Assembly (NCBI GenBank): GCA_021324775.1
Contig: JAJPIM010000045.1
Location: forward strand, 248,001-312,000
DNA length: 64,000 bases
Source of the DNA: Gemmatimonadota bacterium
GTDB lineage: Bacteria; Gemmatimonadota; Gemmatimonadetes; Gemmatimonadales; Gemmatimonadaceae
Direction: 5' to 3'
In this document: piece after piece, positions 16,344-25,562 of the stretch
How the letters are laid out: each line of letters starts with the position of its first letter
Position numbering within the stretch: position 1 is the stretch's first letter
The notes under the pieces: generated by a model
Seen by the model: only the letters and a program-made list of their open reading frames with translations
Told to the model about the DNA's origin: nothing
Databases searched by the model: none
Program-made: the position numbers and the translations under genes

Positions 16344-17840
16344 ATGACAGCGCAGGAACGCCGGCAGAATCGGGGGACGGCACCCGGGCAAGCGCGCGGG
16401 CTGCACTCGGCGCGCGGCCGGTGGATTGTCACGGCATCGATCGTCGCCTCAGGGGCGGTGTTTCTCGAAGGCACGACGGTCAACGTCGCGCTGCCCGCCA
16501 TCGCCCGGGACTTCGGCCTCGGCGTCGAAGGACTCCAATGGGTCCTCAACGGCTACCTGCTGACGCTCACCGCGCTCATGCTCCTGGGAGGCGCGCTCGG
16601 AGATCGCTTTCGGCGCCCCGCGGTATTTGCGGCAGGGTGCGTGGCGTTCGCCGTGACATCCGCCGGCTGCGCGGTCGCTCCGGGCATCGTCTCCCTCGTC
16701 CTGCTTCGGGTCGTTCAAGGCGCCGCCGGAGCGCTGGTAGTGCCGAATAGCCTCGCGATGCTCGAATCCGCCTTTCAGGGCGATGAGCGCGGCGAGGCCA
16801 TCGGCCTGTGGTCCGCGTGGTCCGCCGTATCCACGGCAGTGGGCCCACTGCTCGGCGGTTGGATCGTGGATGCGGCATCGTGGCGCTGGGTGTTCGCCGG
16901 AGTCGTCGTTCTCGCGTTGGCAGCCGCCGGGATCATCGCGCGGCATGAGACCACATTGGCGGCGTCACCAGCCGGCACACCGGCGCGAGATGCCATTGCA
17001 AGCCCGGCGGCCGGCCCGGCGGCCGGCCATGTGGATTACACCGGGGCGATCCTGGTCACCCTCGGCCTTGGCGGAACCATCGGGGCGCTCATCGACGGGC
17101 CGCATCGCGGATTCGGGAGTCCGACCGTGCTGGCCGCTGGCCTCGGGGGTGTGATCCTCCTCGGCGCGTTCGTGGTCGTCGAGGACCGCGTCGCCCGGCG
17201 CGGAGCGCAGCCCCTGCTGCCGCTTGCAGTGTTTCGGTCCCGCCAGTTTACCGGAGCGAACGTCATCACGGTGCTGGTCTACGCGGCCCTGAACGCCCTG
17301 CTGTTTCTGCTCATGCCGCAGCTCCAGGCCAACCTTGGCTATAGCGCTCTCGCCGCAGGGGCCTCGCTGCTGCCGGCGAACATCCTCATGCTCGCGCTAT
17401 CACCAGCGGCCGGCCGCCTGAGCGCCCGGATCGGCCCGCGATTGCCGATGGCCGGCGGCGCTCTCGTGACCGCGGCGGGGATGGTCCTCTTCACGCGAGT
17501 CGAGCCGGGAGCGTCATATCTGACGACCGTGTTTCCTGCCGCCACGGTCTTCGGCCTCGGGATGTCGGCGTTCGTGGCCCCGCTCACCACGGCCGTGCTG
17601 GGCGCGCTCGACCAGCGAGACGCCGGCATTGCGTCGGGCGTCAACAACGCGGTCGCCCGTCTCGCAGGTCTCATCGCCACTGCGGCATTGCCACTCGCCG
17701 CGGGCCTTGGTGGGCTCGAACGACTCACCGGACCCGCGTTTACCGCCGGGTTCGAGCGGGCCGCGTGGATCAGCGCCGGTCTCTGCGCGGCCGCCGCGGC
17801 CATCACGGTCGTCACGATCTCCAGCGGCCGCCAGCGATAG
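16344..17840 (+). CDS. MFS multidrug exporter (DHA2/EmrB-QacA type)
   Basis: A 498-residue protein with about 14 hydrophobic helices. Diagnostic: VASGAVFLEGTTVNVALPAIARD in helix one, WVLNGYLLTLTALMLLGGALGDRFRRP (helix two with motif A, GGxLGDRxGR-like) and LRVVQGAAGALVVPNSLAML (motif C region). Such transporters export drugs or toxic compounds by proton antiport. It is divergent from pal and near a MarR regulator, a common arrangement for efflux control, although marR lies beyond pal. Confidence 0.9.
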   Translation: MTAQERRQNRGTAPGQARGLHSARGRWIVTASIVASGAVFLEGTTVNVALPAIARDFGLGVEGLQWVLNGYLLTLTALMLLGGALGDRFRRPAVFAAGCVAFAVTSAGCAVAPGIVSLVLLRVVQGAAGALVVPNSLAMLESAFQGDERGEAIGLWSAWSAVSTAVGPLLGGWIVDAASWRWVFAGVVVLALAAAGIIARHETTLAASPAGTPARDAIASPAAGPAAGHVDYTGAILVTLGLGGTIGALIDGPHRGFGSPTVLAAGLGGVILLGAFVVVEDRVARRGAQPLLPLAVFRSRQFTGANVITVLVYAALNALLFLLMPQLQANLGYSALAAGASLLPANILMLALSPAAGRLSARIGPRLPMAGGALVTAAGMVLFTRVEPGASYLTTVFPAATVFGLGMSAFVAPLTTAVLGALDQRDAGIASGVNNAVARLAGLIATAALPLAAGLGGLERLTGPAFTAGFERAAWISAGLCAAAAAITVVTISSGRQR

Positions 17841-17861
17841 CGTCACGCGCCCGACGCGGAG

Positions 17862-18803
17862 CTACTGCCGGAACAGCGACAGTGGCAGGTAGGCGGAGAC
17901 GCCCCAGTTGGGCTGATCGACGATCTGCGAGATCTTGAGATCCGCCGCGAGGCTGCACAGGACGTAGGCATCGGCCGGAGCCAGTCCGTGTTCGGAGCCG
18001 AGCCACGCGATCAGCTCGCGAACCGCGTTCTTCGCGTTGGTCATGAGATCGGGACCCAGCGCGCTCGCCGCGTAGTAGCCCAGGCGGTCCGACCGCGGCT
18101 GCAGCGAGCCGGGTGCGGTGCGGAAGTGATACCGCCAGGGGCGCATGCCGCCGCCCTTGATCACCGTGAAGCGAAGGCTGAAGCGCATCGGCGATTCGAT
18201 CCCGGTGACGCAGACCTCGCCGTCGCCCTGCGCGGCGTGGCAGTCGCCGGCCGAGAACAGCGCGCCCCGGACGAATACCGGCAGGTAGAGCGTCGATCCC
18301 GCGACGAGATGCCTCGTATCGATGTTGCCGCCGCCTTTCGTGGGCGGGAGCACATCGTGCTGGCCGGGCTCGTCCGTCGCCACGCCCATCGTGCCGCAAA
18401 ACGGCGCGATCGGGATCCGGATGTCGTCGCGGATCGCAGTATCGCGGCCGTTCGACAAATCGAAGTGACGGAGGTACGGATCCGGGAAATCCTCGGGGAG
18501 CAAGCCCAGCCCTGGGATCAACCCCGCCCAGCCCCAGTCCAGGGTTTCGAGACTCAGGATATCGATCTGCAGAGTGTCGCCCGGCTCGGCGCCGCGGACG
18601 AAGACCGGTCCAGCGAGAGGATAGAGGCGCGAGAAATCGATGGTGCCGAGCGCCGACGCGGGAGCGCCGGGGCGCACCTGCCCGTCGGTGACCTCGTCGG
18701 TCTCGCAGTGCACGACGTCGCCCGACGCGATTTCAACCACCGGCCGCTGCGCGTTATCCCACTTGTAATGGACCTGTCCCCGTTCGATCCGATGTTCGGC
18801 CAC
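17862..18803 (-). CDS. acetamidase/formamidase-family amidohydrolase
   Basis: About 313 residues from GTG 18803. It follows the FmdA_AmdA family closely: VHCETDEVTDGQV, the GPVFVRGAEPGDTLQIDIL strand, PDPYLRHFDL, IPIAPFCGTMGVA, GGGNIDTRHLVAGSTLYLPVFV and FSAGDCHAAQGDGEVCVTGIE, the last holding the conserved D-x-H-x-x-Q-G-D-G-E site. Members hydrolyse short amides or formamide to the acid and ammonia. It is divergent from the AraC-type regulator gene at 19130, which may control it. Confidence 0.88.
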   Translation of the reverse strand: MAEHRIERGQVHYKWDNAQRPVVEIASGDVVHCETDEVTDGQVRPGAPASALGTIDFSRLYPLAGPVFVRGAEPGDTLQIDILSLETLDWGWAGLIPGLGLLPEDFPDPYLRHFDLSNGRDTAIRDDIRIPIAPFCGTMGVATDEPGQHDVLPPTKGGGNIDTRHLVAGSTLYLPVFVRGALFSAGDCHAAQGDGEVCVTGIESPMRFSLRFTVIKGGGMRPWRYHFRTAPGSLQPRSDRLGYYAASALGPDLMTNAKNAVRELIAWLGSEHGLAPADAYVLCSLAADLKISQIVDQPNWGVSAYLPLSLFRQ

Positions 18804-19129
18804 GTGGCTCTCGGGTTGTGGTGAATGCGATGACTGGGAGACGTAAGCAGACCCGGGCTCCGCGAGCAAGGGACCGTGTCCCGAAAACTGGGATGCGTTT
18901 CGTTTTGTCGGGCCACCCGAACGCGGGTACGGTTTGTACCGGTGCCCGTCGTGGCGACCGTCACGAGTGCAACGGGTTCAATCTTTATCTTTTTTTTATT
19001 TTTGTTTTTTCGCGGGCTGTGTAGGTTCACCCTGTCACGATCGCGGTGTTCCGCCGCACTCGGCGAGAACCGCTGGCGGATGCCGCAGCCGGTGATCGGC
19101 CGGGGAGCCTTGGATCTGTCCGGAGAACC
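18804..19129. promoter_or_regulatory. divergent intergenic region with 31-base T-rich tract
   Basis: Control region of the acetamidase-like and AraC genes. Positions 18980-19010 are almost pure T (A-rich on the other strand), an abrupt AT block in this GC-rich DNA. It could act as an UP-element or bent DNA for the leftward promoter. No coding frame here has a convincing start. Confidence 0.45.
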
Positions 19130-19939
19130 ATGGCCGAACGCTCGGGGGATGGGGAGTTTCACGGCCACGCCGAAATCGTGCGGCAGACGCACGACCTTCA
19201 GTTCGTCGAGGCGCGGTATGCGCCGCGCGCGCGATTGGCGCGGCATACGCACGAATTGCCGTACTTCTTCTTCGTCCTGAGCGGGTCGCTCACCGAGTAC
19301 GCACACGGACGGGCGCGTCCCTGTGCGCCCGGGACGGTCATCTTCAACCCACCCGGCATCAATCACCGGGACGAGATCGGCGGACGCGGCGCCCGCTGCT
19401 TCATCGTCCAGCTCGGGCGCGACTGGTGCGCGGGGCGGCTCGGTGCCAGCCGCGATCCCGAGTGGGTGACGTTGAGCGGGGAGCTGGTCTCGGGGCTGGC
19501 GCTGCAGCTCCGGCGGGAAGCACAGTCGTGGGATGTGACGTCGGCACTGGTCGTTGAGGGCATCCTCCTCGTGCTGACGGCCGAGGCTTTGCGCACCGAT
19601 CGTGGGCGCGGCCTGCGGATGCCCCCGCCCTGGGTGGCGCGCGCGGCCGAGCACCTCGACGCGAACTTCACGTCACCGCCGACCATTCGGGAGCTTGCGG
19701 TCGGCGCGGGGGTGCACCCGGCGTACTTCGCGCGCAGCTTCCGGTCCGCTTTCGGATGCACGCCGGGCGCCTACGCCCGGCTCCGCCGGCTCAACTGGGC
19801 GCGGCAACAGGTGCGGGGCTGCCGGGCGCTGGTGGATGTGGCCTTGTCCGCCGGCTTCGCGGACCAGGCACATTTCTCTCGCGAGTTCAAGCGAGGATTC
19901 GGCATTACGCCGTCCGAATACCGGCGGTCGCTGAGCTGA
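19130..19939 (+). CDS. AraC-family transcriptional regulator
   Basis: A 269-residue protein from ATG 19130 with GGAGAA just upstream. N-terminal cupin-type sensor (ARHTHELPYFFFVLSGSLTE, then FNPPGINHRDEI) with His residues typical of ligand-binding AraC proteins; C-terminal pair of helix-turn-helix motifs: TIRELAVGAGVHPAYFARSFR and ALVDVALSAGFADQAHFSREFKRGFGITP (the family signature). It probably regulates the divergent amidase gene in response to a small metabolite. Confidence 0.88.
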   Translation: MAERSGDGEFHGHAEIVRQTHDLQFVEARYAPRARLARHTHELPYFFFVLSGSLTEYAHGRARPCAPGTVIFNPPGINHRDEIGGRGARCFIVQLGRDWCAGRLGASRDPEWVTLSGELVSGLALQLRREAQSWDVTSALVVEGILLVLTAEALRTDRGRGLRMPPPWVARAAEHLDANFTSPPTIRELAVGAGVHPAYFARSFRSAFGCTPGAYARLRRLNWARQQVRGCRALVDVALSAGFADQAHFSREFKRGFGITPSEYRRSLS

Positions 19940-19998
19940 GCGACGCAGCCGCGATGTCGTCGCCGCGATGCCGTCGCCGCAGTGCTTTCGCCCCCATA

Positions 19999-20016
19999 CT
20001 GTCCGGAATCGGACAG
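19999..20016. promoter_or_regulatory. palindrome upstream of susC-like gene
   Basis: CTGTCCG-GAAT-CGGACAG, a perfect 7-bp inverted repeat 214 bases before the SusC-like start. Candidate operator, or the end of the araC transcript. Confidence 0.45.
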
Positions 20017-20229
20017 GTCAGTCCCGTTCAAGAACGCGCGCGCTGATGCAAGCATAAGCGCCAACGTATCTCTACTGTAACGCCCGCGATACGAGGCGCG
20101 CGCGTGAGCGCGGCGCCGTCACACGCTGTTGGCCGATCGGCGGCACCGGGGCGTCAAGGCACCACCGGTGCCGCCGCATGCCGCCCACCGACGCAGCCCG
20201 TGCGTCCATGTCCCCAATGGAGGAGAGCA

Positions 20230-23214
20230 GTGAGAGCTCGCTGGTTCATTGGCGCTGCCGTGCCTTTGCTGACGCTCATCGTCGCAGTACAGGCGTCGGC
20301 GCAAAACACGACCCGCCGGATCACGGGCCGAATCGTCGATTCGGCTGACCACCAGCCGCTCGCCGCCGCCCAGGTGATCCTGACGGGCACGACGATCGGC
20401 ACCATCACGTCCGACAGCGGCACGTTCACCCTTCGCGTGCCGGCCGGTGCGAGCCTGTCGGTGCGGCGCATCGGATACCGGTCGTCCACCGTCAAGGTGG
20501 CCGACGCCAGTACTGACGTGACCGTGGACCTGCTGCGCGACGTGCTGCAGCTCGATCAGCAGGTGATCACCGGCGTCGGGACGCAGATCTCGTCCAAGAA
20601 CGCGGCGACCCAGGACCCGGTGATCATGTCCGGGGCGATCACTTCGGTTCCGACGCCGACGATCGAGAACGCGCTCGAGGGCAAGGTCCCGGGCGCACTG
20701 ATCAGCGACAACTCGGGAGCCCCCGGTGGCGGGTTGCAGGTCCAGGTCCGCGGCACCACCTCGATCTACGCGACCGCGGCTGGCCAGCCGCTGTATGTGA
20801 TCGACGGTGTGATCATGAGCAACGCGTCGATCCCGTCAGGCCTCAACTCGGTGTCCGGTGCCGCCGGCAACACGTCGGGCAACGGCCCGTCCCCGCAGGA
20901 CCAGCAGACGAACCGTATCGCCGACATCAATCCGGAGGACATCGAGTCGATGCAGTTTCTCGAGGGCTCCGCGGCGTCGGCCATCTACGGCAGCAAGGGC
21001 GCGGCCGGCGTGATCCTGATTACGACGAAGCACGGTGCCTCGGGAAAGCCGGTCTACAGCTTCACCCAGCGTCTGGGATCGTACGATGTGAGCAACTCGT
21101 TGCCCGTGCGCCGGTTCTCGCTGGCCGAGGCCCTGACCGACAACGTCAGCCGCGGCGCCCCTCTCACCGCAGCCGAGGTGACGCAGAACTACAACGCGTG
21201 CGGCGGCTTCTGCGACTTCCAGCACGAGCTGTACGGCCAGACGGGCCCGTCCTACGAGACGGACCTCAGCATCAGTGGCGCGCTCCCGTCGACCGAGTAC
21301 TTCCTGTCCGGCCTGGACAAGTACGACAACGGCGCGCAGATCAACACCGGCTATCAGAAGCAATCGATCCGTACCAACATCGTCCAGCATGTCGCGCCGA
21401 CGCTCACGGCGTCCGCCAACGTCGCCTACTCGGCGTCGCTGGCCCGCCGCGGTGTCAACGGCAACGACAACCTGGGGATCGCCGGGTATGACAACATCTC
21501 GTACACGCCGTCGTACTTCGACATGGCCAGGCAGAACGCAAACGGCTCGTACGTCATCAACCCGTACGGGGTGGCGAACGCCTTCGCCGATGCGAAACAA
21601 ATCCTGACGCCGGAGAACGTCAACCGCATCACCGCCGGTGGCAACGTCGACTTCAAGCCGATCACGACCCGGGCACAGAGCCTCGAGTTCATTTTCCAGG
21701 CCGGTGCCGACTACGCCGTCCAGAAGGACCAGTTCTACGCGCCGCCCTCCCTGCAGGTCGAGACGTCGCCGCTGAGCGCCTTCGCCGGCACGTCGACCTA
21801 CCAATCGGCGACGAACCAGTTGTCGAACTACTCGTTCAGCATCGTGCACGTCTTCACCGGCATCCACGGCGTGCAGGCGACGTCGTCGGTCGGTCTGACG
21901 CACGATGAGAACGCGCTCTTCCTGCCGGACATCGTCTCACAGAACCTGGTCAGCGGCCTCGCCAACCAGCAGTACGGCGTCGTGCAGACCAGTTTCTACA
22001 ACCAGCAGAACACGATTAACCAGGGCTTCTACGGGCAGGAACAGCTCGTCATGTTCAACGAACGGTTGGCCCTGACCGGCGGTATCAACTCCGAAGCGAG
22101 CACGAACGACGGTGGCGTGAACCGCTACTACTCGTACCCCAAGGCGTCGGTGTCCTACCGCTTCCCCAACCCGTTCTCGGGCGTCGACGAGATCAAGCTG
22201 CGTGGCGCGTATGGCGTCTCCGGGACCGTGCCGAACTACGGCGTGAAGTTCAACGCCGACTCGTTGCGTGGATATTCGGGCAGCCTCGGCGTCAAGGAGG
22301 GCCTGGTGGCCGGTGACCCCGGCATTACCCCGGAGACGAACACCGATTTCGAGGGCGGATTTGACGTCACCCTCTTCAAGGGCAAGCTGACGTTCAACGC
22401 CACGGGCTACCAGAAGCGAATCACAAACCTCCTGCTGCAGGCCCAGGCGCTCCCCTCGCTGGGCTACGACGAGCAATGGATCAACGGCGGCGAGATCACG
22501 AACCAGGGTCTCGAGCTGCAGGTCGCAGCGACGCCGATCACGATCGGCAAGTTCACCTGGGTAACGGGGGAAAACTTCGCCCGCAACCAGGCGGTGGTGA
22601 ACAACATCCCTGTCCCCACATTCACGCCGGGCTTCACCGCCTTCGGCTTCAGCCCGTTCGGCGGATACCAGATCGAGGCCGGTGCCTCGCCGTCCGCGTT
22701 CTGGGGAGACGTGATGAGAAACGGCGTCCCGACGCTGGTGGCGCTCGGCGACGCGAACCCCGCGTTCACCGTGGGATTCACCAACGACTTCAACTACGGC
22801 CGCTTCCACTTGCACACCTTCCTCGACATGCGCCGCGGGTTCAAGGTCTCGGACCTCACCGAGCAGTATTTCGACGGGGCGCACAATCTCGAGGACACGG
22901 CGGGTACCAACGCGCGAACGATCGCCGAGTCGCAGGGCCTCACGCCGTACCTCTACAACGGGGATTATCTGAAGCTGCGCGAGCTTACCCTGCGGTATGA
23001 CATACCAGGCAACTTCCTGGAACGCCTCGGACGTGGCGTCGTTCACACCGCAGCCCTGAGTGCATCCGGCCGCAACCTGGTGACCTGGACCAAGTATCCC
23101 GGACTGGACCCCGATGTCAGCAACTTCAGCAACCAGCTGGTCGGCCGGGGGCAGGACGTCACGCCGTATCCGCCGACCCGCAGCTTCTTCCTCTCCGTCG
23201 ATCTGGGCCTCTAA
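20230..23214 (+). CDS. SusC/RagA-family TonB-linked outer-membrane protein
   Basis: A 994-residue protein from GTG 20230, preceded by GGAGGAGAG; upstream in-frame starts would give an implausible Arg/Pro-rich leader. Signal peptide to about residue 25 (…QASAQ). A carboxypeptidase-regulatory-like beta domain follows (RRITGRIVDSADHQPLAAAQ, residues 30-110), then the SusC plug with VQVRGTTSIYATAAGQPLYV-type signature, MQFLEGSAASAIYGSKGAAG and a large barrel. It is the TonB-driven channel that works with the SusD-like lipoprotein encoded one base downstream. The cargo, glycan or peptide, cannot be told; no hydrolase is linked. Confidence 0.93.
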   Translation: MRARWFIGAAVPLLTLIVAVQASAQNTTRRITGRIVDSADHQPLAAAQVILTGTTIGTITSDSGTFTLRVPAGASLSVRRIGYRSSTVKVADASTDVTVDLLRDVLQLDQQVITGVGTQISSKNAATQDPVIMSGAITSVPTPTIENALEGKVPGALISDNSGAPGGGLQVQVRGTTSIYATAAGQPLYVIDGVIMSNASIPSGLNSVSGAAGNTSGNGPSPQDQQTNRIADINPEDIESMQFLEGSAASAIYGSKGAAGVILITTKHGASGKPVYSFTQRLGSYDVSNSLPVRRFSLAEALTDNVSRGAPLTAAEVTQNYNACGGFCDFQHELYGQTGPSYETDLSISGALPSTEYFLSGLDKYDNGAQINTGYQKQSIRTNIVQHVAPTLTASANVAYSASLARRGVNGNDNLGIAGYDNISYTPSYFDMARQNANGSYVINPYGVANAFADAKQILTPENVNRITAGGNVDFKPITTRAQSLEFIFQAGADYAVQKDQFYAPPSLQVETSPLSAFAGTSTYQSATNQLSNYSFSIVHVFTGIHGVQATSSVGLTHDENALFLPDIVSQNLVSGLANQQYGVVQTSFYNQQNTINQGFYGQEQLVMFNERLALTGGINSEASTNDGGVNRYYSYPKASVSYRFPNPFSGVDEIKLRGAYGVSGTVPNYGVKFNADSLRGYSGSLGVKEGLVAGDPGITPETNTDFEGGFDVTLFKGKLTFNATGYQKRITNLLLQAQALPSLGYDEQWINGGEITNQGLELQVAATPITIGKFTWVTGENFARNQAVVNNIPVPTFTPGFTAFGFSPFGGYQIEAGASPSAFWGDVMRNGVPTLVALGDANPAFTVGFTNDFNYGRFHLHTFLDMRRGFKVSDLTEQYFDGAHNLEDTAGTNARTIAESQGLTPYLYNGDYLKLRELTLRYDIPGNFLERLGRGVVHTAALSASGRNLVTWTKYPGLDPDVSNFSNQLVGRGQDVTPYPPTRSFFLSVDLGL

Positions 23215-23215
23215 A

Positions 23216-24787
23216 ATGACCTCACATCGCCATTTATCAGGTCCGCGTTCGACCTCCGGCTCGGGTTCGCGCACCCGACGGCTCGGTCCGCGGCACGCCG
23301 CACTGTCGCTCGCGGCGGTCGCTGCGACGGCCGTCGCGGCCTGCAGCAACCCGACGGTTCCGAACTACAACGCCCTGAATGGATTTCCGCACACCGCCGC
23401 CTCGCTGCAGAGCGAAGTAACCGGTGCGTTCGACGGTGTCCGCACGGACATCGGTAACTTCAACCTGTTCACGGACGGGATGGCGCGAAACACCGCGTAC
23501 TTCACGGCGTCGGAACAGCGGTTCGTGTCGGTCGTGACCGGCGAGTCGTTCGCGGGCCCCGGCGACGTCTTCATGGGGCCGTCGGTGTGGGACTTCTACT
23601 TCAACGCCGTCAAGGGCGTCGACACCGTCATCGGCAACATCAGCGCGATCGTCGTGACGACGGCAACGGGCTCGGGCCCGATGCCCGCCGCACAGCAGGA
23701 ATCGCTGTTCGGTTTGATGGAGACGCTGAAAGCGATGTACTACATGTATATCGCCCAGACGCGGGACACCCTGGGGGTGCCTATCAATGAAGTGGGGCGG
23801 ACCGCCAGCGCGACGCCTGCTCCGATCCTCTGCAACCGGGACGTCTGGGCGCAGATTGTCGCGATGCTCGATTCGGCCGCCGACAGCCTGACCGTCGCCG
23901 GCGCGTCAGCGACGTTCCCGGTCAACATGCCGCCCGGGTTCAAGTTGGTGAGTACCAATGCCGGGGCGTTCCTCGGCCTCACGCGGGCGCTCCGCGGCAA
24001 GGCGCGCATTGAGTACGCCTACTCGACCGGCCGGCCGGCCGACACGCTGTCCGTCGGCACGCCGAACCTGGCGCAGCTCGACTCGGCCGTCACGGACATC
24101 CAGGGCGCGGCGCCAATCTTCAGCGCGGCGCTGTCGTCCTCGGAAGCAGTGGCGGCCAACGACCTCGGCGTGTTCCACGATTTCAGCACCACGTCGAACG
24201 ACGTGCAGAACCCGATCAACACCAATGCGGCGGCGATCTGGGTACTCTTCGACGCCCTCAACGACATCGACACGACCGACCTGCGATTCACCGCGAAGTT
24301 CGGCCCAGGGAGTGGACCGACCTCAGTTGGTGCCCATATCGGGTCGACGTGGCATTACGTCAATAACATCAGCGGCAGCGAGCCGATTCCGCTGGTTCGC
24401 AACGTCGAGCTGCAGTTCCTGCTTGCCCGTGCGAATCTCGGCCTGGGGAACTTTGCGACCGCGATCGCACTGGCCAACGGGGTACGCACCAACGTCGGCG
24501 GACTGCCCCCCGCCGTCGTGGCGGCGGACTACGTCGACGCGCGCAACTTTGTTCTGGCCGAGCAGCGGGTTTCGACGATGACCGAGGCCCTGGGCGACCG
24601 GCTGGACGCGCTGCGCGATCTCAACCTGGTCAAGTCCCGCGACACGACCTGGTCCGCCACTAGTGGCCCGGACGGCACTGCGGCTCACCTTGCGGGCGTC
24701 TCCAAGGATTTCCAGACGTCCGTGATCGCGATACCGCTGGGCGAGAGCGACGCGCGGAGCGGCAATATCGCCCCGCAGTGCCCCTAG
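23216..24787 (+). CDS. SusD/RagB-like outer-membrane lipoprotein
   Basis: A 523-residue protein. N-terminus has an Arg-rich stretch, a hydrophobic segment and lipobox TAVAAC followed by SNPTVPNYN, the usual start of mature SusD-like proteins in this phylum. The rest is mostly helical with SusD-type TPR-like pairs, ending in DRLDALRDLNLVKSRDTTW and the conserved final PLGESDARSGN segment. It caps the SusC channel and binds substrate at the cell surface. ATG 23216 comes after a single base from the susC stop, so they are translated together. Confidence 0.9.
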   Translation: MTSHRHLSGPRSTSGSGSRTRRLGPRHAALSLAAVAATAVAACSNPTVPNYNALNGFPHTAASLQSEVTGAFDGVRTDIGNFNLFTDGMARNTAYFTASEQRFVSVVTGESFAGPGDVFMGPSVWDFYFNAVKGVDTVIGNISAIVVTTATGSGPMPAAQQESLFGLMETLKAMYYMYIAQTRDTLGVPINEVGRTASATPAPILCNRDVWAQIVAMLDSAADSLTVAGASATFPVNMPPGFKLVSTNAGAFLGLTRALRGKARIEYAYSTGRPADTLSVGTPNLAQLDSAVTDIQGAAPIFSAALSSSEAVAANDLGVFHDFSTTSNDVQNPINTNAAAIWVLFDALNDIDTTDLRFTAKFGPGSGPTSVGAHIGSTWHYVNNISGSEPIPLVRNVELQFLLARANLGLGNFATAIALANGVRTNVGGLPPAVVAADYVDARNFVLAEQRVSTMTEALGDRLDALRDLNLVKSRDTTWSATSGPDGTAAHLAGVSKDFQTSVIAIPLGESDARSGNIAPQCP

Positions 24788-24843
24788 TCACTGACGGGAG
24801 ATAACGAAACGAGATCGGGCTCGAATTCGAAGTAGAGTTACAA

Positions 24844-24892
24844 GAGAAAGAGGAGAGAGAAGGCGATCCCGCCATGCTCTCTCCTCTTTCTC
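24844..24892 (+). terminator. 16-bp stem terminator of the susCD operon
   Basis: GAGAAAGAGGAGAGAG and its exact complement, enclosing a second small GGCG/CGCC stem, 57 bases after the SusD stop. Purine/pyrimidine strand bias is striking. Only a modest T-rich tail follows. Confidence 0.8.
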
Positions 24893-25027
24893 GTTGTCGT
24901 CAATCGTAACAACCTGCGCATCCCGAGGCGCCAGACCTAGACATCCTGGACTGGCGGTCGCAGCTTGAGCACCTCCTTCAGCGCCCGTTCGATCGGGCTC
25001 AGCCCCGGAGGCATCGGGAGGCGATCG

Positions 25028-25534
25028 ATGCAGCTTATCCTCATTCGGCACGGCATTGCCGAGGACGCGGCCGAGTTTGCGGACACGGGGAAACCGGATT
25101 CGGAGCGCCCGCTGACGAAGCACGGTCGCTGGAAGATGGAGCGACTGGCTCGTGGACTCCACCGTGCCGTTCCAGCGCTCGACGTGCTGGGCTCAAGCCC
25201 ATTGCGCCGAGCAGAGCAGACGGCAAAAATTGTCTCCCGCGCCTTTCACGACATCGAGGTCACGACGGTGCCGGTATTGGCGCCGGAGATACCTGTCGGC
25301 GACGTGCTGTCGTGGCTCAAGCACCACCTCGCGGCCACGAGAGTCGCCATCGTCGGCCACGAGCCGCAACTCGGCGAACTCACTACGTGGTTGTTGACGG
25401 GGACAGCAGCCGCAGGAGTCGAGTTTCGGAAGGGCGGGGCGTGTCTGGTCGAATTCAAGGGACGGGCCAGTGCTGGTTCAGGACGCCTCCAGTGGATGCT
25501 GACGCCCGCCCTTTTGCGCGACTTGGCCGACTGA
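25028..25534 (+). CDS. sixA: SixA-like histidine phosphatase
   Basis: A 168-residue protein from ATG 25028. It begins MQLILIRHGIAED, the RHG catalytic motif of the phosphoglycerate-mutase superfamily in its SixA subfamily form, continues with RPLTKHGRWKMERLARGL and VLGSSPLRRAEQTA, and has the second catalytic His in VGHEPQLGELTTWLL. SixA removes phosphate from phosphohistidine in phosphorelay or PTS proteins. A link to the kinases at 30 or 43 kb is speculative. Convergent with the next gene. Confidence 0.87.
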   Translation: MQLILIRHGIAEDAAEFADTGKPDSERPLTKHGRWKMERLARGLHRAVPALDVLGSSPLRRAEQTAKIVSRAFHDIEVTTVPVLAPEIPVGDVLSWLKHHLAATRVAIVGHEPQLGELTTWLLTGTAAAGVEFRKGGACLVEFKGRASAGSGRLQWMLTPALLRDLAD

Positions 25535-25562
25535 CCGAGGCGATTCGCGCCGAGTGACGGCT

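Noticed and set aside
18876-19280. 134-codon plus-strand frame with a run of Phe/Leu (from the T tract)
   Set aside because: The hydrophobic run is only the translation of the T-rich tract; the frame overlaps the AraC start and has no ribosome-binding site.
21937-23349. 470-codon minus-strand frame opposite the susC/susD junction
   Set aside because: Low-complexity Val/Arg/Glu composition, no domain, and it covers a clear SusC barrel.
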